This document shows positions 19,119-28,540 of a DNA stretch of 64,000 bases, piece by piece (positions within the stretch are counted from its first letter, which is position 1; every line of letters starts with the position of its first letter). The stretch comes from Ruegeria marisrubri. Lineage in GTDB: Bacteria > Pseudomonadota > Alphaproteobacteria > Rhodobacterales > Rhodobacteraceae. A program made the translations under genes and the position numbers. A model generated the notes under the pieces. The model searched no databases. It was not told the DNA's origin and was given only the letters and a program-made list of their open reading frames with translations. The stretch covers positions 682,001 to 746,000 of the forward strand of contig NZ_LQBQ01000001.1 in the NCBI RefSeq assembly GCF_001507595.1, read 5' to 3'.

Positions 19119-20129
19119 ATGAAGGACATGGTCTGGAAACGCGACGAAAGCCATCTGCCCGAACAATTGCGGGGCTTGCGCCTGCCGATGATCGGCTCTC
19201 CGCTGTTCATCATATCGGTGCCGGAACTGGTGATCGCTCAGTGCAAGGCAGGGATCATCGGGTCGTTCCCCGCGCTGAACGCGCGCGAAGCGGAAGGAGA
19301 GCCTCCGCTGCTCGAAGCATGGCTCAAGCAGATCACCGAGGAACTGGATCGGCACAATCAGGAAAACCCCGACAACCCGGCCGCGCCATTTGCGGTGAAC
19401 CAGATCGTGCATCGTTCGAACGCGCGGCTGGAGCGGGACCTGGAAATCTGCACCCGCTGGAAGGTGCCGGTCTGGATCACCTCGCTGGGCGCAAGGGTCG
19501 AGGTCAACGAGGCCGCCCACAGCTGCGGAGGGGTGGTGCTGCATGACGTCATCAACAACACCTTTGCCCGCAAGGCCATTGAAAAGGGCGCTGACGGCCT
19601 GATCGCCGTGGCAGCTGGCGCCGGTGGTCATGCCGGGCAACAATCCCCGATGGCGTTGATCCGCGAGATCCGTCAGTGGTTCAGCGGTCCGCTGGCCCTG
19701 TCTGGTGCCATCGCCTGTGGCGAGTCACTGCTGGCGGCACGGGCCATGGGGGCCGATTTCGGCTATGTCGGCTCTCCGTTCATCGCAACGCATGAGGCGA
19801 ACGCGCAGGAGGACTACAAGCGGATGATCGTCGAAAGCGGGGCCGAGGACATCGTCTATTCCTCGCTGTTCACGGGCGTTCACGGCAACTACCTGAAAAA
19901 ATCCGTCGTGCGCGCGGGCATGGACCCCGATAACCTGCCGTCGGCCGATGCCTCGACGATGAACTTTGGGGACGGTTCGTCCAAGCCGAAGGCATGGAAG
20001 GAAATCTGGGGATCAGGGCAGGGGATCGGGGAGGTCACCGAGATCGTCCATGCCGCTGATCTGGTTGACCGCATCGACCGTGAATACCGCGCAGCAGGCG
20101 CCAAACTGGCCGCCGAGTTCATCGGGTAA
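19119..20129 (+). CDS. Nitronate monooxygenase family protein
   Basis: A 336-residue FMN-dependent TIM-barrel enzyme of the nitronate monooxygenase (2-nitropropane dioxygenase) family. LRLPMIGSPLFIISVPELV opens the barrel, and GADGLIAVAAGAGGHAG is the FMN phosphate loop and active-site His region. The family oxidises alkyl nitronates, but many members near acyl-CoA genes have unknown substrates. The ATG at 19119 is used because GAGGA sits 6 bases before it; an in-frame TTG at 19113 touches that RBS. Confidence 0.86.
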   Translation: MKDMVWKRDESHLPEQLRGLRLPMIGSPLFIISVPELVIAQCKAGIIGSFPALNAREAEGEPPLLEAWLKQITEELDRHNQENPDNPAAPFAVNQIVHRSNARLERDLEICTRWKVPVWITSLGARVEVNEAAHSCGGVVLHDVINNTFARKAIEKGADGLIAVAAGAGGHAGQQSPMALIREIRQWFSGPLALSGAIACGESLLAARAMGADFGYVGSPFIATHEANAQEDYKRMIVESGAEDIVYSSLFTGVHGNYLKKSVVRAGMDPDNLPSADASTMNFGDGSSKPKAWKEIWGSGQGIGEVTEIVHAADLVDRIDREYRAAGAKLAAEFIG

Positions 20130-20132
20130 GCC

Positions 20133-20783
20133 ATGGCGGAGCTTCTGGTCGTCCGACATGCGCAGGCCTCTTTCGGGTCTGACAACTATGACCGGCTGAG
20201 CGACCTCGGCCGCCAGCAATCGGCGCTGGCGGGTGAGGCTCTGCGGAATATGGGTTGGGTGCCGGACCGTCTGATCACCGGTGCTCTGGAGCGTCAGAAG
20301 CAAACCCTGCAGGCGATGGGGTTTAGCGAAGCACCGGAAGTTCATGCAGGCTGGAACGAATACGACTTTCACGACCTGTTGCGCGTTCGCTTTGGCGGCA
20401 CGATCCCTGATCCCGTGCAGCACGACCGGAAAACCCATTTCCGCACCCTGCGCGAAACCCTGCGCGAGTGGCAGGCCGGCGGCGTCGCTGGCGCGCGCGA
20501 GAGCTGGGACGAGTTCCGCTCTCGCGTCGAAGCGGCCCGCGCCTTTGCAACTGAAACCGATGCGAGACGGGTGCTGGTCGTCAGTTCAGGCGGGGCAATT
20601 GGACAACTGGTCGCCGCCAGCCTGAATACCCCGCCAGAGCAGATGATCGCGCTGAACCTGCAGGTCAAGAACACCTCGATGACGCGGTTCATCTTCACGA
20701 CCCGCGCCTTTTTTCTGCATGAATTCAACGCCACACCGCATTTCGCGCCACCGGAACACGCGGAAATGCTGACCTACAGCTGA
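20133..20783 (+). CDS. Histidine phosphatase family protein
   Basis: A 216-residue phosphoglycerate-mutase-like phosphatase. The phosphoacceptor His is in LLVVRHAQASFG (residues 3-14) and a second active-site region is VLVVSSGGAIGQLV, where the usual His is replaced by Ser-Gly-Gly spacing. It starts 3 bases after the upstream stop. A phosphatase next to a small-molecule kinase in an acyl-CoA operon suggests that phosphorylated intermediates occur, but its substrate is unknown. Confidence 0.84.
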   Translation: MAELLVVRHAQASFGSDNYDRLSDLGRQQSALAGEALRNMGWVPDRLITGALERQKQTLQAMGFSEAPEVHAGWNEYDFHDLLRVRFGGTIPDPVQHDRKTHFRTLRETLREWQAGGVAGARESWDEFRSRVEAARAFATETDARRVLVVSSGGAIGQLVAASLNTPPEQMIALNLQVKNTSMTRFIFTTRAFFLHEFNATPHFAPPEHAEMLTYS

Positions 20784-20792
20784 GGACCTGAC

Positions 20793-21821
20793 ATGAGCGA
20801 CGACACGCAAATCCTCGATATCGACGCCGTTGACGCATATCTGCGTGAGCATCTGGAAGGCTATGAAGGGCCGCTGAAAGCCAGGAAGTTCGACATTGGG
20901 CAGTCGAACCCGACATTCCTGCTGACGACTCCGAAAAAGAACTATGTCCTGCGGCGCAAGCCTCCCGGGGTGCTTCTGAAATCCGCCCATGCCGTGGATC
21001 GCGAGTTTCGCGTCCAGAAGGCCCTGGAGAACACCAAGGTTCCAGTCCCGCACATGTATCTGCTGTGCGAGGACGACAGCGTGATCGGGTCGGCCTTCTA
21101 CGTGATGGAACACTTGGACGGCCGCAATTTCTTTGAACCGACCATGGAAGGCGAAAGCAACGAAACCCGCACCGCAGTCATTGACGAAATGAACCGGGTT
21201 CTGGCCGAGTTGCACATGGTGGATGTCGATGCCGTCGGGCTTTCGGATTTCGGGCCGCCGGGCAACTACTTCGAGCGCCAGATCGGCCGCTGGACCAAGC
21301 AGTACAGGGCCTCGGAAACCGGCACGATCCCTCAGATGGATGCCCTGATCGAAGCCTTGCAGCAGAACATACCGGCCGATGACGGCCAACGAACGCTTGT
21401 TCACGGCGACTACCGGATCGACAACATGATGTTCGAAAAGAACGGCACCCGCTGCCTTGGGGTTCTGGACTGGGAGCTTTCTACCATCGGCCACCCCTAT
21501 GCCGACCTGGCCGCCGTCATCATGCAGTGGCAGATGCCGCCGGGAAAAGAGGGGCGGGGACTGGCTGGTATAGACCGCACAGCGCTCGGCCTACCTTCGG
21601 ATCAGGAGTTCATCGCCCGCTACTGCGAGCGTCGCGGGTTGCCCGGGATCGAGAATTTTGGCTTCTACCTCGCCTTCAATTTTTTCAGGATGGCAGCGAT
21701 CATCCAAGGCGTTTACAAGCGCGCCTTGGACGGAAATGCCTCGAACCCCGAAAGGGCGAAAAAGCTGGGGCAATATGTTTCGGTCTTTGCGCGGCACGGG
21801 CTTGAGGCGTTGAAAGCATAG
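20793..21821 (+). CDS. APH-type phosphotransferase (ACAD10/11-like kinase)
   Basis: A 342-residue aminoglycoside-phosphotransferase-fold kinase. The catalytic loop is LVHGDYRIDNMMFE (Asp of HGD and the Asn), and the metal-binding Asp is in VLDWELSTIGHPYADLA. FDIGQSNPTFLL is the glycine-poor nucleotide loop typical of ACAD10/11 N-terminal kinases and of LvaA from levulinate degradation. Those kinases phosphorylate a 4-hydroxyacyl-CoA, and an ACAD-like partner then removes the phosphate. Two ACAD genes in the same operon make a similar role plausible. Confidence 0.86.
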   Translation: MSDDTQILDIDAVDAYLREHLEGYEGPLKARKFDIGQSNPTFLLTTPKKNYVLRRKPPGVLLKSAHAVDREFRVQKALENTKVPVPHMYLLCEDDSVIGSAFYVMEHLDGRNFFEPTMEGESNETRTAVIDEMNRVLAELHMVDVDAVGLSDFGPPGNYFERQIGRWTKQYRASETGTIPQMDALIEALQQNIPADDGQRTLVHGDYRIDNMMFEKNGTRCLGVLDWELSTIGHPYADLAAVIMQWQMPPGKEGRGLAGIDRTALGLPSDQEFIARYCERRGLPGIENFGFYLAFNFFRMAAIIQGVYKRALDGNASNPERAKKLGQYVSVFARHGLEALKA

Positions 21822-21829
21822 GTGAAAAC

Positions 21830-22690
21830 ATGCCGGACAAGGGCCCGGGCGCTGTTCCCGACGAAGAAAAGGACAGAAATTTCGTGACTGCGCTGGCGCG
21901 CGGACTGGAGATCCTTCGGTGCTATCGCCCCGGTGAAACCAACCTGTCCAATCTCGACCTTTCAGAGCGCACCGGCCTGCCGAAGCCGACGGTTTCCAGA
22001 CTGACCCATACGCTGTGCCAGCTGGGCTACCTCGTGCAGGACCACCAAGGGGGAAGCTACCGGTTGGGGGTCGGCGTTCTGCAACTGGGGTTCGGCGTTC
22101 TGGCTGGCATGGACATCTGCGACCGGGCAAGCGATGTCTTGCGGGCTTTGAGGAGCGGCCCGAACTCCTACATAACAGTCGCCCTGGGCGAGGCGCACCG
22201 GGCCGAGGTCGTTTATGTGGCGGTTCACAGGTCTCGTGAAAACGTGGCTCTGACGATGCATGTGGGTTCGCGGCTGCCGCTGTTCTTTTCCGCCATTGGA
22301 CGCGCGATCCTGGTGGGCATGTCGGATCAGGAGCGCGAAGCCGCCATTGACTACGCCAGGCAGGATTTCGGCACACCTAAGGCGCAGTTACGCGATGCAA
22401 TTCAAGCCGCGAAGGCCGACTTCGAAAGCCGGGGCTACTGTGCCGGCTACGGGTTGTGGCGCAAGGATGTCAATGCGATCGCGGCGCCCGTGCGTTCTCT
22501 GGACGATGGGCGGATCTATGGCCTCAACATTGGAGGGCCGAGTTTTCACGTACCCCCCGAACAGCTGGAGCGCGACTACAGCAAGCAACTGGCCGAGGCA
22601 GCGCGTTTCCTCGGGTTGGCGCCTTGCGTATCGACGCGCGACACACGGTCTCGCTACGGTGGAACAAAGGCAGAGGAGGGGAATGCATGA
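21830..22690 (+). CDS. IclR family transcriptional regulator
   Basis: A 286-residue regulator. A winged helix at about residues 20-80 carries ALARGLEILRCYRPG and LSERTGLPKPTVSRLTHTL. An IclR effector-binding domain follows (about 95-265: HVGSRLPLFFSAIGRAILVG). It is the only regulator inside the eleven-gene run and probably controls it through the palindromes at 15887-15929. The effector is likely a pathway intermediate, by analogy with other IclR proteins. The stop overlaps the enoyl-CoA hydratase start (ATGA). Confidence 0.92.
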   Translation: MPDKGPGAVPDEEKDRNFVTALARGLEILRCYRPGETNLSNLDLSERTGLPKPTVSRLTHTLCQLGYLVQDHQGGSYRLGVGVLQLGFGVLAGMDICDRASDVLRALRSGPNSYITVALGEAHRAEVVYVAVHRSRENVALTMHVGSRLPLFFSAIGRAILVGMSDQEREAAIDYARQDFGTPKAQLRDAIQAAKADFESRGYCAGYGLWRKDVNAIAAPVRSLDDGRIYGLNIGGPSFHVPPEQLERDYSKQLAEAARFLGLAPCVSTRDTRSRYGGTKAEEGNA

Positions 22691-23430
22691 CCAGTATTTT
22701 GACCCGCATCAAACATGGCGACGGTGTCGTCGAGTTGAGCTTGAACCGCGCACCGGTCAATGCGCTGAGCGCTGAACTCCTGATGAGCTTTGCCCGCGAA
22801 ATCAATGCGATGTCTCAGGACCCGGAAGTGAAGGCAATCGTTTTATCAAGCCCATTCAAGGTGTTCTCGGCCGGTCTTGATCTAAAAGAGGCGCAGCGGT
22901 TCAACCTTTCCCAGCAGCATGCCATCGTCGAGGGGCTGAACGTGGGGTTTCTCTCGCTGTTCGCCTGCCCGAAACCCACGATATGCGCCTTGAACGGCGC
23001 AGCGATTGCGGGCGGTTTGTTCTTTGTCCTGGCCGCTGATTTCCGTGTCGCGGCCCCGCAGGCCAAGCTTGGGTTGGCCGAAGTACGAGTGGGCGCAAGT
23101 TTCCCCGTCGGCCCGATGGAAATAGCGCGCGCCACACTGGACCCCAACACACTTCGACGCCTGATGCTGACCGGACAGCCGATGGATGCCGAGACCGCGC
23201 ACCGCGTTGGTGTGATTGATGAAATCGATCCGGACGTGCTGGTGCGCGCGGTGCGAGAAGCGAAAGCGATGGCACAGATACCGCCGCGGACCTACGCCAC
23301 GGTAAAGCAACAAATCCGGGGTGGCACGATTTCGCTGATAGAACAAGAAATCGCAGGCGGCGCCAACGCCCCGGTAGGCGGGTGGTTCAACGAAGAGACC
23401 AAGGCTGCGATGAAGCGCATGATCGGCTGA
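22687..23430 (+). CDS. Enoyl-CoA hydratase/isomerase family protein
   Basis: A 247-residue crotonase-fold protein. The oxyanion-hole block is FSAGLDLKEAQRF (around residue 60) and the second is LNGAAIAGGLFFVLAADFRV. The usual catalytic Glu pair is not clearly present: a hydrophobic run replaces one position, so isomerase or another crotonase activity is possible. The ATG at 22687 overlaps the IclR stop. A longer frame reaches back into iclR and is rejected. Confidence 0.86.
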   Translation: MTSILTRIKHGDGVVELSLNRAPVNALSAELLMSFAREINAMSQDPEVKAIVLSSPFKVFSAGLDLKEAQRFNLSQQHAIVEGLNVGFLSLFACPKPTICALNGAAIAGGLFFVLAADFRVAAPQAKLGLAEVRVGASFPVGPMEIARATLDPNTLRRLMLTGQPMDAETAHRVGVIDEIDPDVLVRAVREAKAMAQIPPRTYATVKQQIRGGTISLIEQEIAGGANAPVGGWFNEETKAAMKRMIG

Positions 23431-23509
23431 TATGTATTCCTACGTAATTCCCTTGAAGCGCCCGTCGGTCGAAACTCGGGCAACCGCGACGCAGGGAGAG
23501 GAATAGATC

Positions 23510-24745
23510 ATGAAGACCATCCACACGCATGGGTTTGACCGGGCACGCTTGAATCGCATTGGCGACTGGATGCAGCGCTATGTCGATGAGCGCAAATATC
23601 CGGGCAGCTCGGTCCTGGTGACGCGCGGCGGGGAAGAGGTCTATTTCAATTCCTGCGGCTTGCGCAGCCTCGAGATGAACCTTCCGTTCGAGCGCGATAC
23701 GCTTGTGCGCATCTACTCGATGACCAAGCCGGTCACCTCGGTCGCGGTGATGATGCTGGCCGAGCGGGGCATGTTCCATCTCGACGCGCCGGTTTCCAGC
23801 TTCATTCCCGGTTTCGCAGAAATGCAGGCGCTGGTTCCCGGAGCCGATCGGATTGACCAGGTCGAGCCTTCGACCTCTCCCACGCTGCACCAGCTGCTTA
23901 CCCATACGAGCGGGCTGAGCTACCCGTTCAACCCCGGCGTTCTGGCGCAGGCGATGGACGAGCAGGACCTGATGTTCAAGCCGAACCAGGGGGAACTGGC
24001 CGGCATGGTGGATCAGGTCGCCAAGCTGCCGCTGGCGTTTCAGCCGGGGACGCGTTGGGAATACTCCGTCGGCATCGACGTTCTCGGCCGGGTCGTGGAA
24101 GTGGTCTCGGGAAAGACGCTGGCGCAATTCTTCGCCGAGGAAATCTTTGAGCCGCTGGAGATGACCGAAACCGCGTTCTGGGTGCCGGAAGGGGCAGGGG
24201 ACCGCTTTGCCTCGCTTTATACGCCTCTGGCTGGCGACGCCATGGCGCTGAACGCCTCCAAGAGCGGCGGTGAGACCCTGCGGCTGGTCGACCAGGCCGG
24301 CAGATCGCCGTTCGAAAGCGCACGCATGTTCTCGGGTGGCGGAGGTCTGGTCGGCACAATCGACGATTACCAGCGTTTCGCCGAGATGCTGCGGCGTGGC
24401 GGCGAGGCCAATGGGCACAGATTGCTCAGCCCGAACACGTTGAACTTCATGATGCGAAATCATCTGCCGGGTGACATCGCCTCGATGGGGCCACAGAGCT
24501 TTGCCGAGCAACCGATGGAAGGCATGGGCTTTGGCCTGGGCGGCGCCGTGGTGCTCGAGCCGGGCAGGGCGCGTGTGCCCGGTTCGGTCGGGGACTTCAG
24601 CTGGGGCGGCATGGCCTCGACCTTTTTCTGGCTTGACCGGGCAAAGGATCTGACGGTCGTCTTTTTCACGCAACTCTCGCCATCGAGTTCCTATCCCTCG
24701 CGATCCGAGCTCAAGGCGCTGATACACGGAGCATTGATCGAATGA
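23510..24745 (+). CDS. Serine hydrolase, beta-lactamase/esterase family
   Basis: A 411-residue class C beta-lactamase-fold hydrolase (EstB-like). The nucleophile is Ser70 in YSMTK (SxxK), with a YSV motif as the Tyr site and a late HGG-like GGAVV region. No signal peptide is visible, which argues for a cytoplasmic esterase or lactonase rather than an antibiotic lactamase. RBS GGGAGAGGAA lies upstream and the stop overlaps the next gene (ATGA at 24742-24745). It may open a lactone or ester in the pathway, which is an inference. Confidence 0.84.
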   Translation: MKTIHTHGFDRARLNRIGDWMQRYVDERKYPGSSVLVTRGGEEVYFNSCGLRSLEMNLPFERDTLVRIYSMTKPVTSVAVMMLAERGMFHLDAPVSSFIPGFAEMQALVPGADRIDQVEPSTSPTLHQLLTHTSGLSYPFNPGVLAQAMDEQDLMFKPNQGELAGMVDQVAKLPLAFQPGTRWEYSVGIDVLGRVVEVVSGKTLAQFFAEEIFEPLEMTETAFWVPEGAGDRFASLYTPLAGDAMALNASKSGGETLRLVDQAGRSPFESARMFSGGGGLVGTIDDYQRFAEMLRRGGEANGHRLLSPNTLNFMMRNHLPGDIASMGPQSFAEQPMEGMGFGLGGAVVLEPGRARVPGSVGDFSWGGMASTFFWLDRAKDLTVVFFTQLSPSSSYPSRSELKALIHGALIE

Positions 24746-26703
24746 CGCAATCTCGGCCGATATTGTGGACACCCTCGCCGGAACGGGCGGGCAACAGCCG
24801 CATGGCCGAGTTCATTCAATGGCTCCTGGACAATCGCGGGCTGCGCTTTGACGACTATAACGATCTCTGGCGCTGGAGCGTTGAGGATCTGGAGGGGTTC
24901 TGGTCGGCGATCCGGGACTTTTTCGACATCCGCTTCAGTGCCGCTTGCGATACTGTTCTGGCGGAACGGAAAATGCCCGGCGCGGTTTGGTTTCCCGGCG
25001 CAAAGGTGAACTTTGCCCGCCAAATGCTCAGATACGCTGAACAATCTCCTGAATTCACGGCTCTGGTTATGCAATCCGAAACCTTCGGGCGCTCGGAAAT
25101 GACCTGGACAGAGCTGTCTGCGCAAGTAGCCAGCGTGGCCGAAAACCTGCGCAGCATGGGGGTCGGGCAGGGTGATCGGGTCGTCGCTATCCTGCCGAAT
25201 ACCGAAACGGCCATCATCGCGTTTCTCGCCACGGCCAGCATCGGCGCGATATGGTCGCTGTGCGCCCCGGATATGGGTGACGTGGCCATTCTCGACCGGT
25301 TCCGCCAGATCGAGCCGAAAGTCCTTGTCGCTCAGGATGGCTATGTGCATGGCGGCAAGAAGATCGACCGTCGGGACTTGCTGGAAAAGGTCAGGAACGG
25401 TCTGCCGTCGCTTGAGCATACGGTGCTGGTTTCGGTGTTTGACGATACCCCTGAGGGAACGACCGACTGGGCCGATCTGACGGGCGACAACGCCAGCCTG
25501 CACTTCGAAGACGTTCCATTCGATCACCCGCTCTGGGTGGTTTATTCCTCGGGCACCACCGGGAACCCCAAGCCGATCGTTCATGGGCATGGCGGTATTC
25601 TGCTGGAAGGGGCCAAGCAATCCCTGCATCAGGATCTTCGCGCCGGCGACCGGTTCTGCTGGCTGACATCCTCTGGCTGGGTCATGTGGAACGCGCAGTT
25701 CGTGGCCCTGGGGCAGGGCGCTACGGTGGTGATGTTCGACGGCGCGCCGAACCATCCCGACATGCTGGAGGTCTGGCGCTGCGTGGCGCGTGAACGTGTA
25801 AACTACTTCGGTGTAGGGGCTGCCTTCATCACTTTATGCGCCAAATCCGGGATACGGCCTCGCGAAGAATTGGATCTGAGCGCGCTGGTGTCGCTGGGCA
25901 CAACCGGTTCCCCGCTGACCTCGGACGGCTACGAATGGGTTTATGAGGCGGTTGACCCGGACATCTGGCTGGCGCCGATCTCTGGCGGAACCGACCTGTG
26001 CGGCGCGTTCGTCGGCGGCAATCCGATGCTGCCGGTCCGGGCCGGAGAGATGCAGTGCCGCTTTCTCGGCAACGCTGTCCGCAGCTTTGATCCGCAAGGC
26101 AATGAATTGTTTGACGAAGTTGGGGAGCTGGTCTGCGCTGAACCGCTGCCGTCCATGCCGCTGTTCTTTTGGGGCGACGAGGATGGCTCGCGCCTGCATG
26201 ACAGCTATTTCGATACCTATCCCGGCATCTGGCAGCATGGGGACTGGATAGAGATCACCAGCGAGGGTGGGGCGGTCATCTATGGGCGATCGGACGCCAC
26301 GATAAACCGAAAAGGGCTGAGGCTTGGGTCATCCGAGATTTATCAGGCCGTTGAAGGGCTGGACGAAGTGCTCGACAGCCTCGTGGTAGACCTCGAATAT
26401 CTCGGGCGCGAAAGCTTCATGCCGCTGTTCGTTGTGACTGCCGGCGTGCCGCTGGACGATGCACTGAAGGAGAAGATCAACAGTGCAATCCGCAGCTCGG
26501 TTTCAGCCCGCTTCGTTCCGAACGAGATCATACAGATCAAGGAAGTGCCGCGCACACTTTCTGGAAAGAAGCTGGAAGTGCCGGTGAAAAAGCTGTTACT
26601 TGGCGGCGACCCTGACAAGGTGGTGAACCGTGACTCGATGGCAAACCCCGAGAGTTTCGACTTCTTCGTCGCCTATGCCCAAGAACAGGGAATGCCGAGA
26701 TGA
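24742..26703 (+). CDS. Acetoacetyl-CoA synthetase
   Basis: ATP-dependent ligation of acetoacetate, or a similar 3-keto or branched acid, to CoA. The 653-residue length matches acetoacetate-CoA ligases. The adenylation motif VVYSSGTTGNPKPIVHGHGG, the hinge region YGRSDATINRKGLRLG and the C-terminal catalytic Lys in RTLSGKKLEVPVKK are present. Overlaps on both sides (ATGA) couple it to the serine hydrolase and thioesterase. It would recover acetoacetate released by the pathway, or activate its substrate. Confidence 0.9.
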   Translation: MTQSRPILWTPSPERAGNSRMAEFIQWLLDNRGLRFDDYNDLWRWSVEDLEGFWSAIRDFFDIRFSAACDTVLAERKMPGAVWFPGAKVNFARQMLRYAEQSPEFTALVMQSETFGRSEMTWTELSAQVASVAENLRSMGVGQGDRVVAILPNTETAIIAFLATASIGAIWSLCAPDMGDVAILDRFRQIEPKVLVAQDGYVHGGKKIDRRDLLEKVRNGLPSLEHTVLVSVFDDTPEGTTDWADLTGDNASLHFEDVPFDHPLWVVYSSGTTGNPKPIVHGHGGILLEGAKQSLHQDLRAGDRFCWLTSSGWVMWNAQFVALGQGATVVMFDGAPNHPDMLEVWRCVARERVNYFGVGAAFITLCAKSGIRPREELDLSALVSLGTTGSPLTSDGYEWVYEAVDPDIWLAPISGGTDLCGAFVGGNPMLPVRAGEMQCRFLGNAVRSFDPQGNELFDEVGELVCAEPLPSMPLFFWGDEDGSRLHDSYFDTYPGIWQHGDWIEITSEGGAVIYGRSDATINRKGLRLGSSEIYQAVEGLDEVLDSLVVDLEYLGRESFMPLFVVTAGVPLDDALKEKINSAIRSSVSARFVPNEIIQIKEVPRTLSGKKLEVPVKKLLLGGDPDKVVNRDSMANPESFDFFVAYAQEQGMPR

Positions 26704-27566
26704 CTGACGCGGAACAGACGCTGCTTGACCTTATCGACATCGAGCGTCTGGAGGTGGACCTGTTTCGAGGAACAGGCTCGGGCGGTGAAACGCCGACGCG
26801 GATCTATGGCGGGCAGGTGGTGGCACAGGCCCTGGCGGCAGCGTATCGGACCGTCGAGGATCGGCTGTGCCATTCGTTGCATGCCTATTTCATCCGTCCC
26901 GGCGACCCAAGCATTCCCGTTGTTTATCAAGTGGATCGCGCGCGAGATGGAGGTTCGTTCACGACCCGCCGCGTGGTTGCGATTCAGCATGGTAAGCAGA
27001 TCCTGAACCTCTCGGCTTCGTTCCATGTTCAGGACGAAGGCTGGGACCACCAGCACCCCATGCCAAAAGTCGCGGACCCCGAGGCACACCCGACCCGTGA
27101 GGCGTTGCGCCAGAAATATCTCGACCGCGTTCCCGAGAAACACCGCAAGGAATTCCTGCGCGAAAGGCCCATCGAGGTTCGTGAGGTCGATCCGCTGGAT
27201 CTCTTCGATCCGGCCCCAAGCGATGACCGCAACCACCTGTGGTTCCGCATGGGTGCAGCGGCAGGAGCGGATGCCAAGACGCAGCATATCTTGCTGGCTT
27301 ACGCCTCGGACATGGCCTTGCTGAGTTCTGGGCTAAGACCCCATGGACTGAGCTGGTTCAAGAACGAGGTGAACGGGGCCAGCCTGGACCACGCCATGTG
27401 GTTTCACGAGCCCATCCGTTTCGAAAACTGGCACCTATACACGATGGACGCGCCGTGGACCGGGCACGGCCGCAGCTTCAATCGCGGCGCAATCTATACC
27501 GAAGACGGAGTTCTGGTGGCGTCGGTAGCCCAGGAAGGCCTGATGCGACGACCCAAGAAACATTAA
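26700..27566 (+). CDS. Acyl-CoA thioesterase II (TesB-like)
   Basis: A 288-residue double hot-dog thioesterase that hydrolyses acyl-CoA to free acid and CoA. The family block TRIYGGQVVAQALAAAYRTV lies at residues 28-47, and the second domain has HGLSWF and DHAMWFHEP, where the Asp is part of the active site. Its start overlaps the upstream ligase. The stop overlaps by 3 bases the stop of a convergent SDR gene. It probably relieves trapped CoA in the pathway. Confidence 0.9.
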   Translation: MTDAEQTLLDLIDIERLEVDLFRGTGSGGETPTRIYGGQVVAQALAAAYRTVEDRLCHSLHAYFIRPGDPSIPVVYQVDRARDGGSFTTRRVVAIQHGKQILNLSASFHVQDEGWDHQHPMPKVADPEAHPTREALRQKYLDRVPEKHRKEFLRERPIEVREVDPLDLFDPAPSDDRNHLWFRMGAAAGADAKTQHILLAYASDMALLSSGLRPHGLSWFKNEVNGASLDHAMWFHEPIRFENWHLYTMDAPWTGHGRSFNRGAIYTEDGVLVASVAQEGLMRRPKKH

Positions 27567-28333
27567 CTGTTTTCGATAAACCTCTGATTAAGCTTCTGCA
27601 TACCGCCGATCCAGCGGTCGTAGTCAGCTGCTTTCAGCTTGATGTAGTCCAGAACCTCGGGATGCGGAGTTACCAGGAAACGTTTCGCGCGGATGGCCTC
27701 GACACAGGCCTCGGCGACCTGTTCCGGCTCGAGCATACCGTCGATTGAGGCGACAGAGTCCTCGTGCCCGCGCGTCATTTCGGATCTCACGGCCTGAGGA
27801 CAGAGGACCGAAACCCCAATTCCCTTGTCGCCGTAGGTCAGCGCCAGCCACTCGGCAAGGCCGACCGCTGCATGTTTCGTCACACCGTAAGGCGCTGCAC
27901 CAGGTTGATTGAGAAGGCCGGCCGCCGAAGCCGTGTTGAGCAAGTAACCGCCGCCACGCGCAATCATGCGAGGCACTATGTGCCGCGCGGCCCAGACATG
28001 GGACATCACGTTGATTTCCCAGATCCGCTGCCACTGTTCATCGGGCACTTCCAGGCCGCCTAGAGTGAGAATTCCAGCGTTCGAGCAGAACAGATCAATC
28101 GGACCGATCTGTTCTTCGACATTCGTGATCAGTTTCTCGATATCTGCCTCGCGGCCAACGTCGCAGCGCATTGGCACGGCGCCGATTTCGTCGGCAACGC
28201 GCTGCGCGCCAGAAAAATCTATGTCTGCACAGATGACCGATCTTGCACCTTCGCTGACGAACCGCTTGGCCAAGCCTTTGCCGATCCCGCTGGCAGCTCC
28301 AGTGACGACGATGATCTTGTCTTTCAACTCCAT
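27563..28333 (-). CDS. Short-chain dehydrogenase/reductase
   Basis: A 256-residue SDR with VTGAASGIGKGLAKRF near residue 10, CSNAG, and a catalytic Ser and Tyr in NTASAAG and PYGVTKHA (YxxxK). It acts on an unidentified hydroxyl or keto compound with NAD(P). The ATG at 28333 has AGGA 6 bases upstream. It is convergent with tesB and meets it stop to stop (TTAA at 27563-27566), so it closes the acyl-CoA region. Confidence 0.87.
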   Translation of the reverse strand: MELKDKIIVVTGAASGIGKGLAKRFVSEGARSVICADIDFSGAQRVADEIGAVPMRCDVGREADIEKLITNVEEQIGPIDLFCSNAGILTLGGLEVPDEQWQRIWEINVMSHVWAARHIVPRMIARGGGYLLNTASAAGLLNQPGAAPYGVTKHAAVGLAEWLALTYGDKGIGVSVLCPQAVRSEMTRGHEDSVASIDGMLEPEQVAEACVEAIRAKRFLVTPHPEVLDYIKLKAADYDRWIGGMQKLNQRFIENS

Positions 28334-28540
28334 TTGTTTCCTAAACCCTCCAAAGCCATCAACGAACGGCACAGGCAAGCAAGGTCACACAATGCACTGA
28401 AAAACATAAAGAGTTTCAGAAATCCGTGCTCAACTGCTCAACGCCAATTGTTGACTCGAGGCTATTTGGGTTTCCTTTGAGCGCCAACAAAAAGCTTAGG
28501 TCAGCTAGGGCGAACGTCACGTCAGGCTGTCACCGGTTAC

